From Calycina herbarum (lineage: Eukaryota; Ascomycota; Leotiomycetes; Helotiales; Pezizellaceae), in NCBI GenBank assembly GCA_001414485.1, contig LLEY01000146.1, forward strand, positions 1 to 64,000: 64,000 bases of DNA, in the 5' to 3' direction. The position numbers and the translations under genes are program-made. How positions within the stretch are numbered: position 1 is the stretch's first letter; every line of letters starts with the position of its first letter. A model generated the notes under the pieces. It saw only the letters and a program-made list of their open reading frames with translations. It ran no database searches and was not told where the DNA came from. Below are positions 1 through 10,161 of the stretch, one piece after another.

Positions 1-392
1 GCCTCGTCTCTTTTAGAGTACTTTTATTTTCTGTCTTCTAAAGAAAAGAGGGAGAAAGCCTTAATAAAAAAAAGCTCGGATTACAAAAAAAGTAGGCAAA
101 TTCAAGCTTAACTCGCAACTCACTGTATCTCCTTCTTGCTTCGAGAGATGGGCAGAACATGATTCCAACTATTGGACGCTGTTTAGTTTCCAAATTCCGA
201 GGACTGGTTCCGAGTAGTTAAACTGTTCGATGCTTTGACGGTTTCAACACAACACAGAACCCCACCGAATCTTCAAGAAAACTACAAATCGCCGTTAAAT
301 ACCCGCATCCATTCTTCTTCCCTCTGAATAGAATTCAATTAATTTCACTCAGCAAAATCCTGAACTCACCAGAGAACAAGAAACACGAAGAA
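1..392. other. Upstream region, no gene seen
   Basis: This AT-rich stretch shows no credible coding frame. It is probably the promoter and leader of the small gene that starts at 393. The last 100 bases are rich in CA and AA, as is usual for fungal 5' leaders. Confidence 0.5.
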
Positions 393-800
393 ATGCATCT
401 CCAAACTTCAAACTTCACCACGCACATCCATGCCTCTTATCCCAGCGATTACGGTCCAACATTTGACTATATTTTCTTTCGAAATTCGGCCAGTACATCC
501 CCATCGAGCTCCCAAGAATCGTCGCCACCCACATCACAAAGATTCCACACCTCACAAACCTACACCAGCGCCCCCTTGAAAACCAGAAGTACAAAACTCA
601 AAAAAGAGCCCAAGAGTAAAGCTATGAATCCCTTTCATTCATGGAGGAAACCGGCAGTTTTTAGAGAGGAAATCACAGATGACGGAAGAGTAATTGTGGA
701 TTCAAGGGTTAGGATGGAGAAGAGGTCGCTTCGGGATAACATCAAGGACGTTTTGAAGAGGCGTGGGTGGAGACTTGGGGATAAGAAATTGATTTCGTGA
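393..800 (+). CDS. Small hypothetical protein, tandem paralogue 1
   Basis: This is a 135-residue single-exon protein with no signal peptide, no membrane segment and no family I recognise. It has three parts. An N-terminal module runs to about residue 32 and contains HIHASYPSDYGPTFDYIFF. A Ser/Pro/Thr-rich linker covers roughly residues 33-75. A basic C-terminal module contains KPAVFREEITDDGRVIVDSR and then SLRDNIKDVLKRRGWR. The N-terminal module aligns by eye with those of the genes at 2201 and 2982 (pattern F-T-x-H-I, then P-x-x-G-x-T-[LF]-x-x-I-[LF]). The C-terminal module aligns with the gene ending at 1641. The start ATG is preceded by an A-rich leader with A at -3. I infer a locally amplified, fast-evolving gene family; the function is unknown. 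Confidence 0.6.
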   Translation: MHLQTSNFTTHIHASYPSDYGPTFDYIFFRNSASTSPSSSQESSPPTSQRFHTSQTYTSAPLKTRSTKLKKEPKSKAMNPFHSWRKPAVFREEITDDGRVIVDSRVRMEKRSLRDNIKDVLKRRGWRLGDKKLIS

Positions 801-1122
801 AAGGGGAAGACGGGGTTTGCTGCTTGGGCCTTGAAATGAGAATTTGCATAGGTAGAGTCTGAAGTAATTTCAAATTCCAGCATTTCTTTAAAAAAAAACA
901 GCTTTGATTCCTAGATTATTTTCAGATGCGACAAATCAGTGGGAAAAAAGAAGGTTCCTCTTTTTTGCCCTAAGCGTTATCTCTCGTTTACCGGAACCAG
1001 TACCATAGTGAGAGTTTGAGAATTGGGACTGAGTAAGGACATGGTTCGAGTTTCAAACTTCCAACTACGAGACTGTAGCGTAGAAGCTATTAGAACATTC
1101 AAGAAAAGAGTAAAACTTTATT

Positions 1123-1641
1123 ATGATATTTCCCTTCAGCTTCCCTTCCGTTTTTGCGCTTGCCCCCCTTGCACTCTTGGATTCATATTGCAAAATACTC
1201 CACACCCCGAGATCACTCCAACTCCCCAGCTCCACACAAAAAGAACCAGCACCAGAGAATCCCCTCTGCCTTAAATCGGCCAATACCAGAAGAAGACCAA
1301 GTTCCAATGCCAATGACAGCCTCGAAGGCAATCGCGTTCTCAGCCCTTCAAAGATGATGCTGTCCTATTCAAAAGAATTGGCAGACGTGGACAGACCGAT
1401 ATCTCCACCGCATACAAAGAGACGATGCTTCTTTCTAAAAGGAACTAAGAAACGGCCAGTGAAAGTTGCAGAGGAACAAATCATCATAGCGCATCGCACT
1501 CCTAAGGGGGTGGTGTATATGGATGCAAGTACGAAGAATAAGAATTTGAGACTTCGTGACGATGGAAGGAAAATAAGAAGGGGCGTTCGAGAAGGGGTTG
1601 ATGATTGGGAAGGAATCGAGATCGAGAAGGAGAAAGATTGA
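1123..1641 (+). CDS. Small hypothetical protein, tandem paralogue 2 (start uncertain)
   Basis: This open frame encodes up to 172 residues, but only the C-terminal half looks like its neighbours. RPVKVAEE, then TPKGVVYMDAS and LRLRDDGRKIRRGVREG line up with KPAVFREE, TDDGRVIVDSR and SLRDNIKDVLKRRGWR of the gene at 393-800. The first 77 residues begin with a hydrophobic stretch and show no trace of the N-terminal module of the other copies. The true start may therefore be the in-frame ATG at 1354, or an exon may be missing or degraded. The protein is basic and has no recognisable domain. It is either a diverged member of the array or a decaying copy. Confidence 0.45.
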   Translation: MIFPFSFPSVFALAPLALLDSYCKILHTPRSLQLPSSTQKEPAPENPLCLKSANTRRRPSSNANDSLEGNRVLSPSKMMLSYSKELADVDRPISPPHTKRRCFFLKGTKKRPVKVAEEQIIIAHRTPKGVVYMDASTKNKNLRLRDDGRKIRRGVREGVDDWEGIEIEKEKD

Positions 1642-2200
1642 GGATGGAGTCAGTGCTCTCTGCACCACGTCAAACCCCATTCGTTTTCCCCCAACATCCC
1701 CTAGCTTTTAGTAGCCCAAAGCAAATTTCACATTATCCTTTTTCATTTAAATCCTCCAACAAGTGAAGTTTCCATTTCCCTTTTGTATAACTTGAGTATC
1801 CAGTACTTTCTGAGCCAAACAAATAGCGAGTGACTCGAGCTTCACTTTTTGGTGACCCAAAATGGAACCACAAGTTAGTTAGACAATTGTCCAAGAAATA
1901 AGTAGCGTGTATTTTTATCCAATATTAAAGGAAACGCATCTTTCATCCACCAAAGGTATTTCGTGGTTCTCACAGTGAAGCACCAACCGTCACCAAACAA
2001 CCCAACAAAGAAACCACATAACAACTGTTCACCAGTATCAAAACAACAAACACTTCACTTCATAAAAGAAACGCCAGAATAGGTAAGAAAAGTAGAAAAC
2101 CTATAAACCCCATTTCCTTGAATTTTACTCTCTTCCATAATCCCCTTCCTTGCACTCTCGAACTTCATAGTCATTTACAAACCACCAAAAAGAAGAAAAA
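1642..2200. other. Intergenic, probable 3' and 5' flanks of array genes
   Basis: No coding frame is supported. Positions about 1960-2200 are CA- and A-rich and probably form the promoter and leader of the gene at 2201. Confidence 0.5.
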
Positions 2201-2644
2201 ATGGTCCCTCGCACCCCAAAATTCACAGAGCACATCGATAGCGATAACCTCCCCAACGAAGGTCGAACGTTGGAAGATATCCTACTTGAACATGATACTC
2301 ATGTCTGCCAAGAGACCTATAGCTCCCGGAATGGCAGTACCTCGTCCAGCTCACAGGCATCATCGAATTCAGATGCCTCATCTAACTATGTTTCATGCAA
2401 CTCACAACCCTCTTGCAACTCACAAAACTCGCTAGAGACTCCAACCTCCAGCGAAGAATGTAACGAGGAATCAACGATTGCCGATCAGGATCCGGGATGT
2501 GATACTACTGGGAATAAAACATTTTGCGACAGTATCAAGGAGGTGACGTATAAGCTCAAGAGAGCCCAAATGTGCAAAGAAAAAGGAAGAGAAGAGAATG
2601 CCATTGGGGAGGAAGGCGAGGGCAACGAAACTGTAATGCCCTGA
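2201..2644 (+). CDS. Small hypothetical protein, tandem paralogue 3
   Basis: This is a 147-residue single-exon protein. The N-terminal module, KFTEHIDSDNLPNEGRTLED followed by ILLEHD, aligns with the start of the genes at 393 and 2982. A Ser/Asn/Cys-rich linker spans about residues 45-95, with repeated SCNSQ-like units. A C-terminal stretch, NKTFCDSIKEVTYKLKRAQM, matches the KKWKSLCERIKDDVTRLREM part of the gene at 2982. The start ATG follows a purine-rich run, and the stop lies in ATGCCCTGA. A truncated inverted copy of its last 70 codons lies at 3956-4107. No domain, signal peptide or membrane span is visible, and the function is unknown. Confidence 0.6.
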   Translation: MVPRTPKFTEHIDSDNLPNEGRTLEDILLEHDTHVCQETYSSRNGSTSSSSQASSNSDASSNYVSCNSQPSCNSQNSLETPTSSEECNEESTIADQDPGCDTTGNKTFCDSIKEVTYKLKRAQMCKEKGREENAIGEEGEGNETVMP

Positions 2645-2981
2645 AATCGAGGCCACAAGAGATATACACCTGACACTATCACCTCACTCCGGCTCTGAGT
2701 GACGAATGATGATCTCGACCATACCCAAAATCCAGGCAAATAATCAATAAAATCTACAATGTAAGAAACACGCATGCAGTACTCCGTAGTCTTCAAAGTG
2801 AAGTAATGTGAAATGAAAACCAAACAACAAGACAAAGCCATCTCAACACCACAACCTCAGTCTCAAAACAAAACACCGAAAGAATGCCCCAGAAGCGTAT
2901 TCCAAAAGATACAAAAACCGCCACGTTCCTTTCCTTCCTTCCCTCCCCCCACAACAGATTTCATCTCAAAAAAAGGGGGAA

Positions 2982-3425
2982 ATGACAATCTACACCCTAA
3001 CCAAAGAACAAATTGATACCCACCCTTACGAACCGTATCCTGCATTGAAAGTTATCTTACTCGAGTATATCTCCCGCAATAAGCAAAACACCTCAACATT
3101 TCCACAGAACCCACCTCCTTCCTCCAACCCGCATATGCCATCAAAGACTCCAAGTCGCAGAGAAGAGAGCAGCGGCCAGGCCGTGGACTCGAGTTTTGCC
3201 AAGGGTAAGAAGAAGTGGAAGTCACTCTGCGAGCGTATCAAGGATGATGTAACTCGATTGCGGGAAATGATGAGGAGAAGGAGGAAGGGAAAGAGGATCG
3301 AAAACGAATATTATGATTTGGGACCGTGTGATAGAGGAAGGCATCCTGAATTCCCCCAATCTCACCATCATGTTATTGCTTGGGAGCTTATGGACAGAGG
3401 AAATGGAGGGATGAGGTCGAGATGA
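2982..3425 (+). CDS. Small hypothetical protein, tandem paralogue 4
   Basis: This is a 147-residue single-exon protein. The N-terminal module contains TLTKEQIDTHPYEPYPALKV followed by ILLEYISRN. A Pro/Ser-rich linker follows, then the basic module KKWKSLCERIKDDVTRLREM with an arginine-rich tail. The order N-module, Ser/Pro linker, basic amphipathic helix is the same as in the genes at 393 and 2201. The C-terminal 40 residues (GPCDRGRHPEF onward) are not shared with the other copies. There is no signal peptide. It is most likely an intracellular protein of a lineage-specific family with no function I can assign. Confidence 0.6.
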   Translation: MTIYTLTKEQIDTHPYEPYPALKVILLEYISRNKQNTSTFPQNPPPSSNPHMPSKTPSRREESSGQAVDSSFAKGKKKWKSLCERIKDDVTRLREMMRRRRKGKRIENEYYDLGPCDRGRHPEFPQSHHHVIAWELMDRGNGGMRSR

Positions 3426-3955
3426 TGAGAAAACAAGGGCTGAGAAGCATCGCAAGGAATAATGCCTAGACCAAAATTTGAGTTGAAGCAGTGAAACCCA
3501 AACAAACATACATTGAATAAATTCCACAAATATTAAATTTATGAATTTTATAAACCCTCCAAAATCTGACAATGCACTTTTCCATTCCGTATACAAACAA
3601 ACTCCTTCGCACGCCAGGTATCGGCAGCTATTTTCTCCTCTGTCGTGATACATTGCTGCAAGTGCCTCTCGTGCACACCGATATTTTTTTTTCGGGGTCG
3701 TATGGCCAAAGAAGTGGTGCCACTTTCAATGCCAGGTTTCGTCCGTCTTGAAGCATCTCCTGGGTGGGTATCATAGCTCGTAAAAACACACATTCCTGTG
3801 ATGGCTCGCTCAGCCACACATATTTATGATATTTTTAGTTTGAATCTCAGGGATGTTCGAGATACTCTCGTGTTTCTTTCACTCAAACTTGAGTGCGAGA
3901 GCATTCTCTTGTGTCTATCTATGATAGCGGTGATTTTAGGGCATTGCATCTTCGT
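3426..3955. other. Intergenic between the forward array and its inverted copy
   Basis: No coding frame is supported. The stretch separates the last forward paralogue from the truncated inverted copy, so it may contain the breakpoint of the rearrangement that created that copy. Confidence 0.4.
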
Positions 3956-4107
3956 TTACCTCTCCTCATTCTGCTTTCCCTTGCACCCCATAACCTTCTT
4001 CAATCTCAAAATCCCATCCTTGAGTTCATCGCAAAAGGTTTTATTCCTGCTGGCATCACGACTCGAATCCGCAATCGTCGATCCCACGTTACATTCTTCG
4101 CTGGGAG
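3956..4107 (-). pseudogene. Truncated inverted copy of paralogue 3
   Basis: Read on the minus strand, this segment closely matches the end of the gene at 2201-2644. Both contain CCAGCGAAGAATGTAACG, then a shared frame giving SEECN, STIAD and NKTFCD, followed by a K/L-rich helix. The frame ends at a TAA (3958-3956) earlier than in the gene at 2201. The nucleotide similarity continues past that stop to the ATGCCCT[GA]AAATC motif that holds the stop of the intact copy. At the other end the similarity breaks off at about 4107, next to the repeats around the MITE-like element, so the N-terminal module and linker are missing. I read it as a gene fragment cut by rearrangement or insertion. Confidence 0.6.
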
Positions 4108-4116
4108 TAGCCCACT

Positions 4117-4209
4117 AATAGCCACGAAGAAGTATATTGCTATTCATTATAGCCTCTGAATTAAAAGAAGTTCCTACAATTCTCCGTAAAATATGAATAA
4201 CTTAGTACC
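4117..4209. repeat. Direct repeat, left copy (partner at 4836-4933)
   Basis: This segment begins AATAGCCACGAAG and ends near ATAACTTAGTACC. It is repeated in the same orientation at 4836-4933 with many transitions, and a shorter third copy starts at 4793. The two long copies flank the inverted-repeat element and lie about 720 bp apart. Confidence 0.5.
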
Positions 4210-4243
4210 TAAGCTCTTTCCCAACTACCTAAGGATAGGAGGT

Positions 4244-4759
4244 CTGGTATGTTTTATCTGACAATTATGAAATTGGTCAATTATACAAGGAAGTGACCAA
4301 TATATTGGACTTTGCAGGATAATTATTTTGTTCACCAATAAATAAAAGTAAAACTATTCCCATCCCCATCCTTTCCCAGCTAAAGTGCCCTACTTGCCCC
4401 CCTTTTCTACCCCCTTTTCAAGACCTCTCTTCTCACTCTCTTCAACTCTCTTTAATCCCCTTATCTCTTATCACATCTTAAGCAAATTAGCGATCTAAAT
4501 CATCTTAAAGAGCAATAGCCTCCGTATTATCCCCCTCCCACCGATCTTAGAGATACTTTCTCTTAAGTACATATAAGTTCTAAATAGGTTATAAGCATGT
4601 TATAGTTAGGATACTTGTACGATAAGAAGTGGGAATAACCTTATATTTAACTCTACATATATTGTCAGTGGATTAAATAATTATTCTACAAAGTCCGAGA
4701 AATTGCTGAAATCAGCGTATAATTGGTTAATAATATAATTGTCAGATAAAACATACCAG
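4244..4759. mobile_element. MITE-like element with long terminal inverted repeats
   Basis: The 25 bases at 4244-4268 (starting CTGGTATGTTTTATCTGACA) are an exact reverse complement of 4735-4759. The similarity continues inward imperfectly to about 4330 and 4675, where GGACTTTG and AATAATTATT blocks are shared in inverted orientation. The interior is AT-rich and encodes nothing. A TA occurs just outside the similarity on both sides (about 4236 and 4770), which would fit a Tc1/mariner-type target site, but this is not proven. I infer a non-autonomous DNA transposon of roughly 520-535 bp. Confidence 0.65.
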
Positions 4760-4835
4760 GTCCGAGGTTATGTACCTCGTAGGCGACCTACGAATAGCTA
4801 CAAAGAAATAAAGTACTATTTGCAAACAACCCCCC

Positions 4836-4933
4836 AATAGCCACGAAGCAATCCATCACTCTTCATTACTAACCTATGAATAGAATAGAAGGAAATTCCT
4901 ACCATTTCCAGACGAAAATATAAAGAGCTTACC
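4836..4933. repeat. Direct repeat, right copy
   Basis: This is the partner of 4117-4209, starting AATAGCCACGAAG and ending near AAGAGCTTACC. The differences between the copies are mostly C-T and G-A changes, which would be compatible with repeat-induced point mutation, though the sample is too small to show it. Confidence 0.5.
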
Positions 4934-6677
4934 AGTATTTTGTAGCAGGTTACCAGCCGAGAGACGACACAGCATAGAAATCCCTTCCTAAACAAAAAAA
5001 TAAGAATAGAAAGGAGAGTGATTATCAAGCTCTCAGCTTCAACAGGATTCAAAAGGAATACGAAAGAGCTTATCCCTTTCCCTCCCTTTCCCTCTCTTGT
5101 ATTGTATTTCTACCAAGATTTTTCCCCCTCCAAGAAATCAAAATTCCCCTTTGAAGGAAAGAGAGATGGTGAGTAAAACTACTATCCCAAATATATCATA
5201 ACTCATACCTATAACACTATCCCCATCCCAAATATACCCTCACCACCAACCAACCAACTAACCAACCAACCCCCCGTTCAGCATAAAAACCAGGTAAAAT
5301 ATCAAATATAAAAATTTCATCCATCTATCTAGCCTCTTACTATTTTAAAAAAGCATTCCTCTAAAATTCACCCCTCCCAGTTTCTAAGAAGAAGGGGTGA
5401 AACTCTGACTAGTACGCGAACCAAGGGTTCTGCCACTACGAGAGTAGATAAGAATTCCGTAGAGACGGAGTGGGATGTGGAAGGAAACTCGTGGGGTTAG
5501 AATATCGAGGTAGAATAGCAAAGTAAACAATTTCAGTAGATACTAAAGGGAAAAGATGGGGGGAGGGAAGAAAAAGAATTTGAAGAGAGAATTTCGAGAC
5601 TTGTAAGACTGATGAATATAAATGGAAGGGGATGTAAGTGAGGAAAGAAGGAACATTGAATATAGAAGAAGAAGGTTGTCCAAAATCAGCAAGTTGAGAC
5701 TAGGTGAGAATCGATGATACGAATGAAGTCAACTTAACATCGATAAAAATTTTCGTCGCACATCGCCACTTTAAAGTCTATTTACCACCCCACCCGTAGA
5801 CGCTTCACCAATTCTACCTGACGATTACCCAGTGATGTGTGATGTTTGATACACTTCTCCGTCTCACCAACCGTTGACAATTTACCATTGCAAGAGAATC
5901 AATCGGTCATTGCCCTATGTACCCCCAAGTAGATCTCAAACAAGTAGATTTCAAACAATTAAATCTATCGCTCCAGGTTGCTTGGGAGAATTGAGAAACC
6001 GACCTTCTCGTTCTTCTAGACCTTCTTAAATAATTCTTTTAATTGTCCCAGACTATTTCATATAGTCGAAAGGAAAGTAGGTATTCACAAGCAATGCTCG
6101 TTTCTCTTACTTGATGATTACCTAGTTGTGATGATATTTGTTGCACTTCGCACTTCGCACTTTCAAAACGACAATGGTAGGTAATCTCCCTAACTCATCC
6201 ACTATCTTAAAATGAACAACAATCGAATTTGTAGCATGTCGCAGTCACCTACGGTCGACCATTAGCGATGTGCCATTTTACTTTGGAGTTCAAGCTTAAA
6301 CAGGTTGTCAAAGGGAAGCAGCCGTTTGTAAGAAAACGAAAGAGTTGGAATAAAGAAAGCCATTCTTTTAATCTCGAGGAGTCCCTTGATTCTCGTTCTC
6401 GGTTTTCGAAAGCCGAAGCTGTGAGATAAGATGAGCGGTAAGTTGAGAGCTGAGATGAAACTTCCATAGCCTATCACTAGATTTCATGTAAAGTTTAAGG
6501 ACAGTCAAAGACAAGTGACTGCTAGCAAAACCCAAAAAAAAGGGGGCAAATTTACAATCAGGACCGAAAATGCCAAAAGATATCAGAACTATGTGTAAGA
6601 AAGTTAAACTCAATCCATCGATCGGAAAAGATCCGATGATAAATGGGATATCATGAATAACAAAAGCCACTTACTCG
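4934..6677. other. Gene-poor AT-rich stretch
   Basis: No convincing gene is seen. Short simple repeats of CCAA type occur at about 5230-5275. Small open frames on the minus strand from 6249 to 6670 overlap each other and look like chance frames. Confidence 0.45.
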
Positions 6678-6748
6678 CCCTAATTACATTGTATGCGCAC
6701 GGTTGTTTTAGTATGGCAAATGTTTGTGCACGTACAATGTAATTAGGG
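6678..6748. repeat. 23-bp inverted repeat (hairpin), 25-bp loop
   Basis: Arms 6678-6700 (CCCTAATTACATTGTATGCG...) and 6726-6748 are reverse complements with only two mismatches, around a 25-bp loop. The structure could be a short palindromic transposon relic or the stem of a small-RNA hairpin. Nothing nearby decides between these. Confidence 0.6.
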
Positions 6749-9700
6749 GGGAGGAGAGTACCGACGTCACAACCCCAAAACTTCACACTGCCAACACTTC
6801 TCCACCCCATACAGGAATGACTTCATACAACCCCACCCTTCCAATGCCCAGAATTTTCAGACGGCAGGTGACCTCAATCTCTCCGAGAAACATCCATAAA
6901 GATAAACAGCAAGACAAGAAAAGCTAAGATACCACGCAATGAAACCAAACAAAAAAAACCAATTACGACAACAGTATCATGCCTTCAACCTCATCATCAT
7001 ATATTAAAAAAAAAGATTATAGAATTGTGACGCGGTGTGGCTGAGATGAGAGAAAAAAAGGGCTGATGTGGCTAGCTGTTTGATGTGCACAGTGGAAATG
7101 CGAAGGGGGTTTTGTGGGGGTGGATCTTCTCCGGTGGAGTCTCCCGTTTCGAAACTTTGAAGCCTCCAGTCTCGAGGCGTTCTCGAGAGGCTGAGGGCTG
7201 AGTTTCGAATGAAATTCGACGAACGATTACCGTAATGTGCCGAAGAAGGGGTAATTTCTATCCGTTTTCCGCAATCGGGCTCGGCTTTCTATCGGAATCC
7301 TGAGGGATTGTTTGCGGAGATATCGCACTCGAGGTAAGAACTTTAAAGGTTAACAAGATGAGAAAACTCACGCTGACTGATTAAATCGATCAATTGCAAG
7401 GCCACAGCCAAGAGAAGCGCTGTTGATGCCAAGTTCACGAGCTCGCGTCGTATTCACAGTCCATGACTCGAGCCACGCGTACTTGGGAGGTTTCTTGCTG
7501 ATCGAACAAGTCGAAATTCGTTCCGTTTCTGGTCCAACTTGATATTGTATCAGAGTTCAGACGAGTCTAAGGAATCGAACTACTGAACCTTAAGATAGAA
7601 ACAAACGAAACCAACCAGAAAGAGTGTATGAAATGCCACACGTGATATCGGATGATTTCCAATCGTTGCCAGAGATCCAAGGTTGAACGATGCAGAGAAT
7701 ATATTTTCCTTCGAATAGGAAACCGTCGTACTGGGTTTGGTCAGACGCAAACTGTACGATTCGCAGCGAGGGCAGGGAAAATCATCGATATGTACACCTT
7801 CTAACCCCATCGAGTACAAATCGTACACTGCGTTTTCTGTTTCGGGGAATAAGCACACGAAAATAGGACTCGTATTGCTGCAGCTGTGCAGCGGCAAGTT
7901 GTTTGGCTGCAGATGGCGCACTTTGTACTGCATGTACCACACCAAAAAGAATTTTAACCGGGCGTGCCGGTCGTACGTGGCGGTTTGATGTGTGACACGA
8001 GATAAACCATCACCAACCACCTTCTTCCGACACTTGAGGGTGATGTTTACATCTTAAGGAGGTCGTGTTGTGGTTTAATGTGTGACACGAGATAAATCTT
8101 CTTCCAACACTCGAGGGAGATGTTTAGGAGGTTGTGTTGTGGGAGTGTAGAGGTGAGCCTGTGAGACCCGGGGAGGATTTAAACATCTCCCTCGAAACGA
8201 AAAGGGTGCATACAATAGAAACATTGGAAACAAAGGAACCAGCAGAGCGTATCAGACAGAAAAGGTAAATGAAGGAGGTGACATGAAAGTAACATGGAGT
8301 GGTCGGTGACGCTCGGTCAAGAGTGAAGAAATCTTCGTATCGTGGTGGGAGTCGGATGAAGTGTTTACGTGTCTCACCACCACGACTAGCACAATGCTGT
8401 ACTAGTGTACGTCTCGTGGAACGGTACTTGCGTGCTAATATGGAAAAGTCGACTTGATAACTTTCGATTGCTGACGATTTCTTGCAGCTTTTTCCAGATG
8501 AATTAGAAGTCGTTCTGGAAGCTCCTCGTGGCGAGGTCCCGTCTTTGAATGTCGAGGGAGTATTTGACTTTGTAAAGATGGGGGAACAAGGGAAATCAGC
8601 AAATCCTCCTGGAGCCGTCGATTCGTACAGGTTAGGGATGGCCTTGTCATCCCAAGCCCGATTATGGGCTGCCCCTGACTAAAATGGGACGACAGCGGGG
8701 TCCGTTGCACAAGTCGAGGATAGGTTGGGATAAGTCAGGATAAGCGTGGATAAAAGCGCGCGAGTTGTGAAGGGGGTTGAATTGGGTTAAATTGACTTGA
8801 TAGGGCCGCCCCTGGTGGATGTAGGGTTCGTAACTTGTCTGGATATTCGGGTCCTTGAGGGATCGTCGTCGTCAACATCATTTTGGTCTTCTCGATCTTG
8901 CGGTTGGTCGTCGGGTTGGTCGGCGTGGGGCTCGTAGAATATTGAATGCCAAAAGTTGGAAATAGTGGTTCAATTGAGCTGTTTTGCAGGGCATTGCAAA
9001 TGTATTTGTAGCGCTGTGCAAGTACCAGATACTGAGTGTTGTATTTGGCGCCTCGAGGCTCCTGCAATTGGGGGAGGTACAGTAAGCCCATCTATATGAC
9101 CCATGGAGGCTCGTAAAAAAGTATCAAGCCCAATACTCTGGAACAGTTGAAGATTAGACAGATGCGAGTGTTGTTTCTTTTCTTGAAACCCATGCAGCAG
9201 CAAATTGTTCGTTCATGTGCTTGTCTTGAACTGCTTTGATACTTCGTATGGCCCATTCAACCCTCTGCTAAGCCGCCTGCCACGCATTTGCCCAGAGCAA
9301 GGCCAGCAAGCAGCTGCGGGTGGAAAAAGGCCGAGAAGAGAAAGAAGAAAGAGGAGGTGTGAAGGGAGTAAGGTGTAGGTGGAGAGGAAAGCCAAAGAGG
9401 TAAGCGAAGGGTGGTCTTAGCAAAAAGGCAGGGGCTACAAACGCGTGTTCTTGCCTAGCACGCTCTCATTGGCCAATCTAGATCCGTGCTCCACCTGGGA
9501 AATTTGCAACAACAGGGGCTACTCACCCTCACCCTCACCTTCCCTTCCCTCACTGCCCTCCACTCGTCCTTCTGTTCTCCACCCAACTTCTGTCTCTGCC
9601 AAATCAACTGCGTGCACTCTCTCTCCTCCTCTCCTCACGGTCCTTACTCTACGGAGCCCTTCCTTTCAGACCCTCCCTCCATCGTCAGGTTATCGTCGTC

Positions 9701-10161
9701 AGTTCAGTTCACTTCTTCCGACCATCATCATTTCTTCTCACAGGCACACTCGTTACGGCCTCTTGTTCATTATTCACTGCTCGACACTCACTCCCGCCAA
9801 CATTCCAATCGCGCGTTGACTCCATTCACGACCGTCCACTGTCACTTGATCCCATCAAACTTAACCTGGACAGCTAACAGGGCACGACCGAAAATCTCGA
9901 AACAAAGCGACTCCATCAGTGTCCAACCTCCAACGATTCTGACGATCGCTGTCAACCCTTGGTCCTGTCCATCTTCCATCAACACTAACGCGAGACCATT
10001 CACTTGGGTTCTTGATCAAACATCCTCCAGGACCTGACCCTCTCCAAGACCCATCCCGTTCGACACGACATCACGATCGAGTCGAGCTCATTCCATCAAC
10101 AAACCGACTGACCTTCTATCATCTACGAGGCCACGGCCATCCAAATACAAATACAAACAAA
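6749..10161. other. Long intergenic region and probable long leader of the WSC gene
   Basis: No gene is supported over this 3.4 kb. Short frames on both strands overlap and lack any recognisable motif. From about 9480 to 10161 the sequence becomes rich in TC, CCT and CA, which is typical of promoters and long 5' leaders of fungal signalling genes. It probably belongs to the WSC gene that starts at 10162. Confidence 0.45.
7982..8140. repeat. Imperfect tandem duplication (90 and 69 bp)
   Basis: Both units start GGTTT[GA]ATGTGTGACACGAG and end GGAGGT[CT]GTGTTGT. The first unit is 7982-8071 and the second 8072-8140. The second unit lacks about 20 bases in two short gaps. The repeat is non-coding. 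Confidence 0.6.

Noticed and set aside
9445..10037. Overlapping plus-strand frames of 124 and 183 codons before the WSC gene
   Set aside because: They are Ser/Thr/Pro-rich products of a TC- and CA-rich leader, have no motifs and overlap each other in different frames. They are better explained as promoter or 5' leader.
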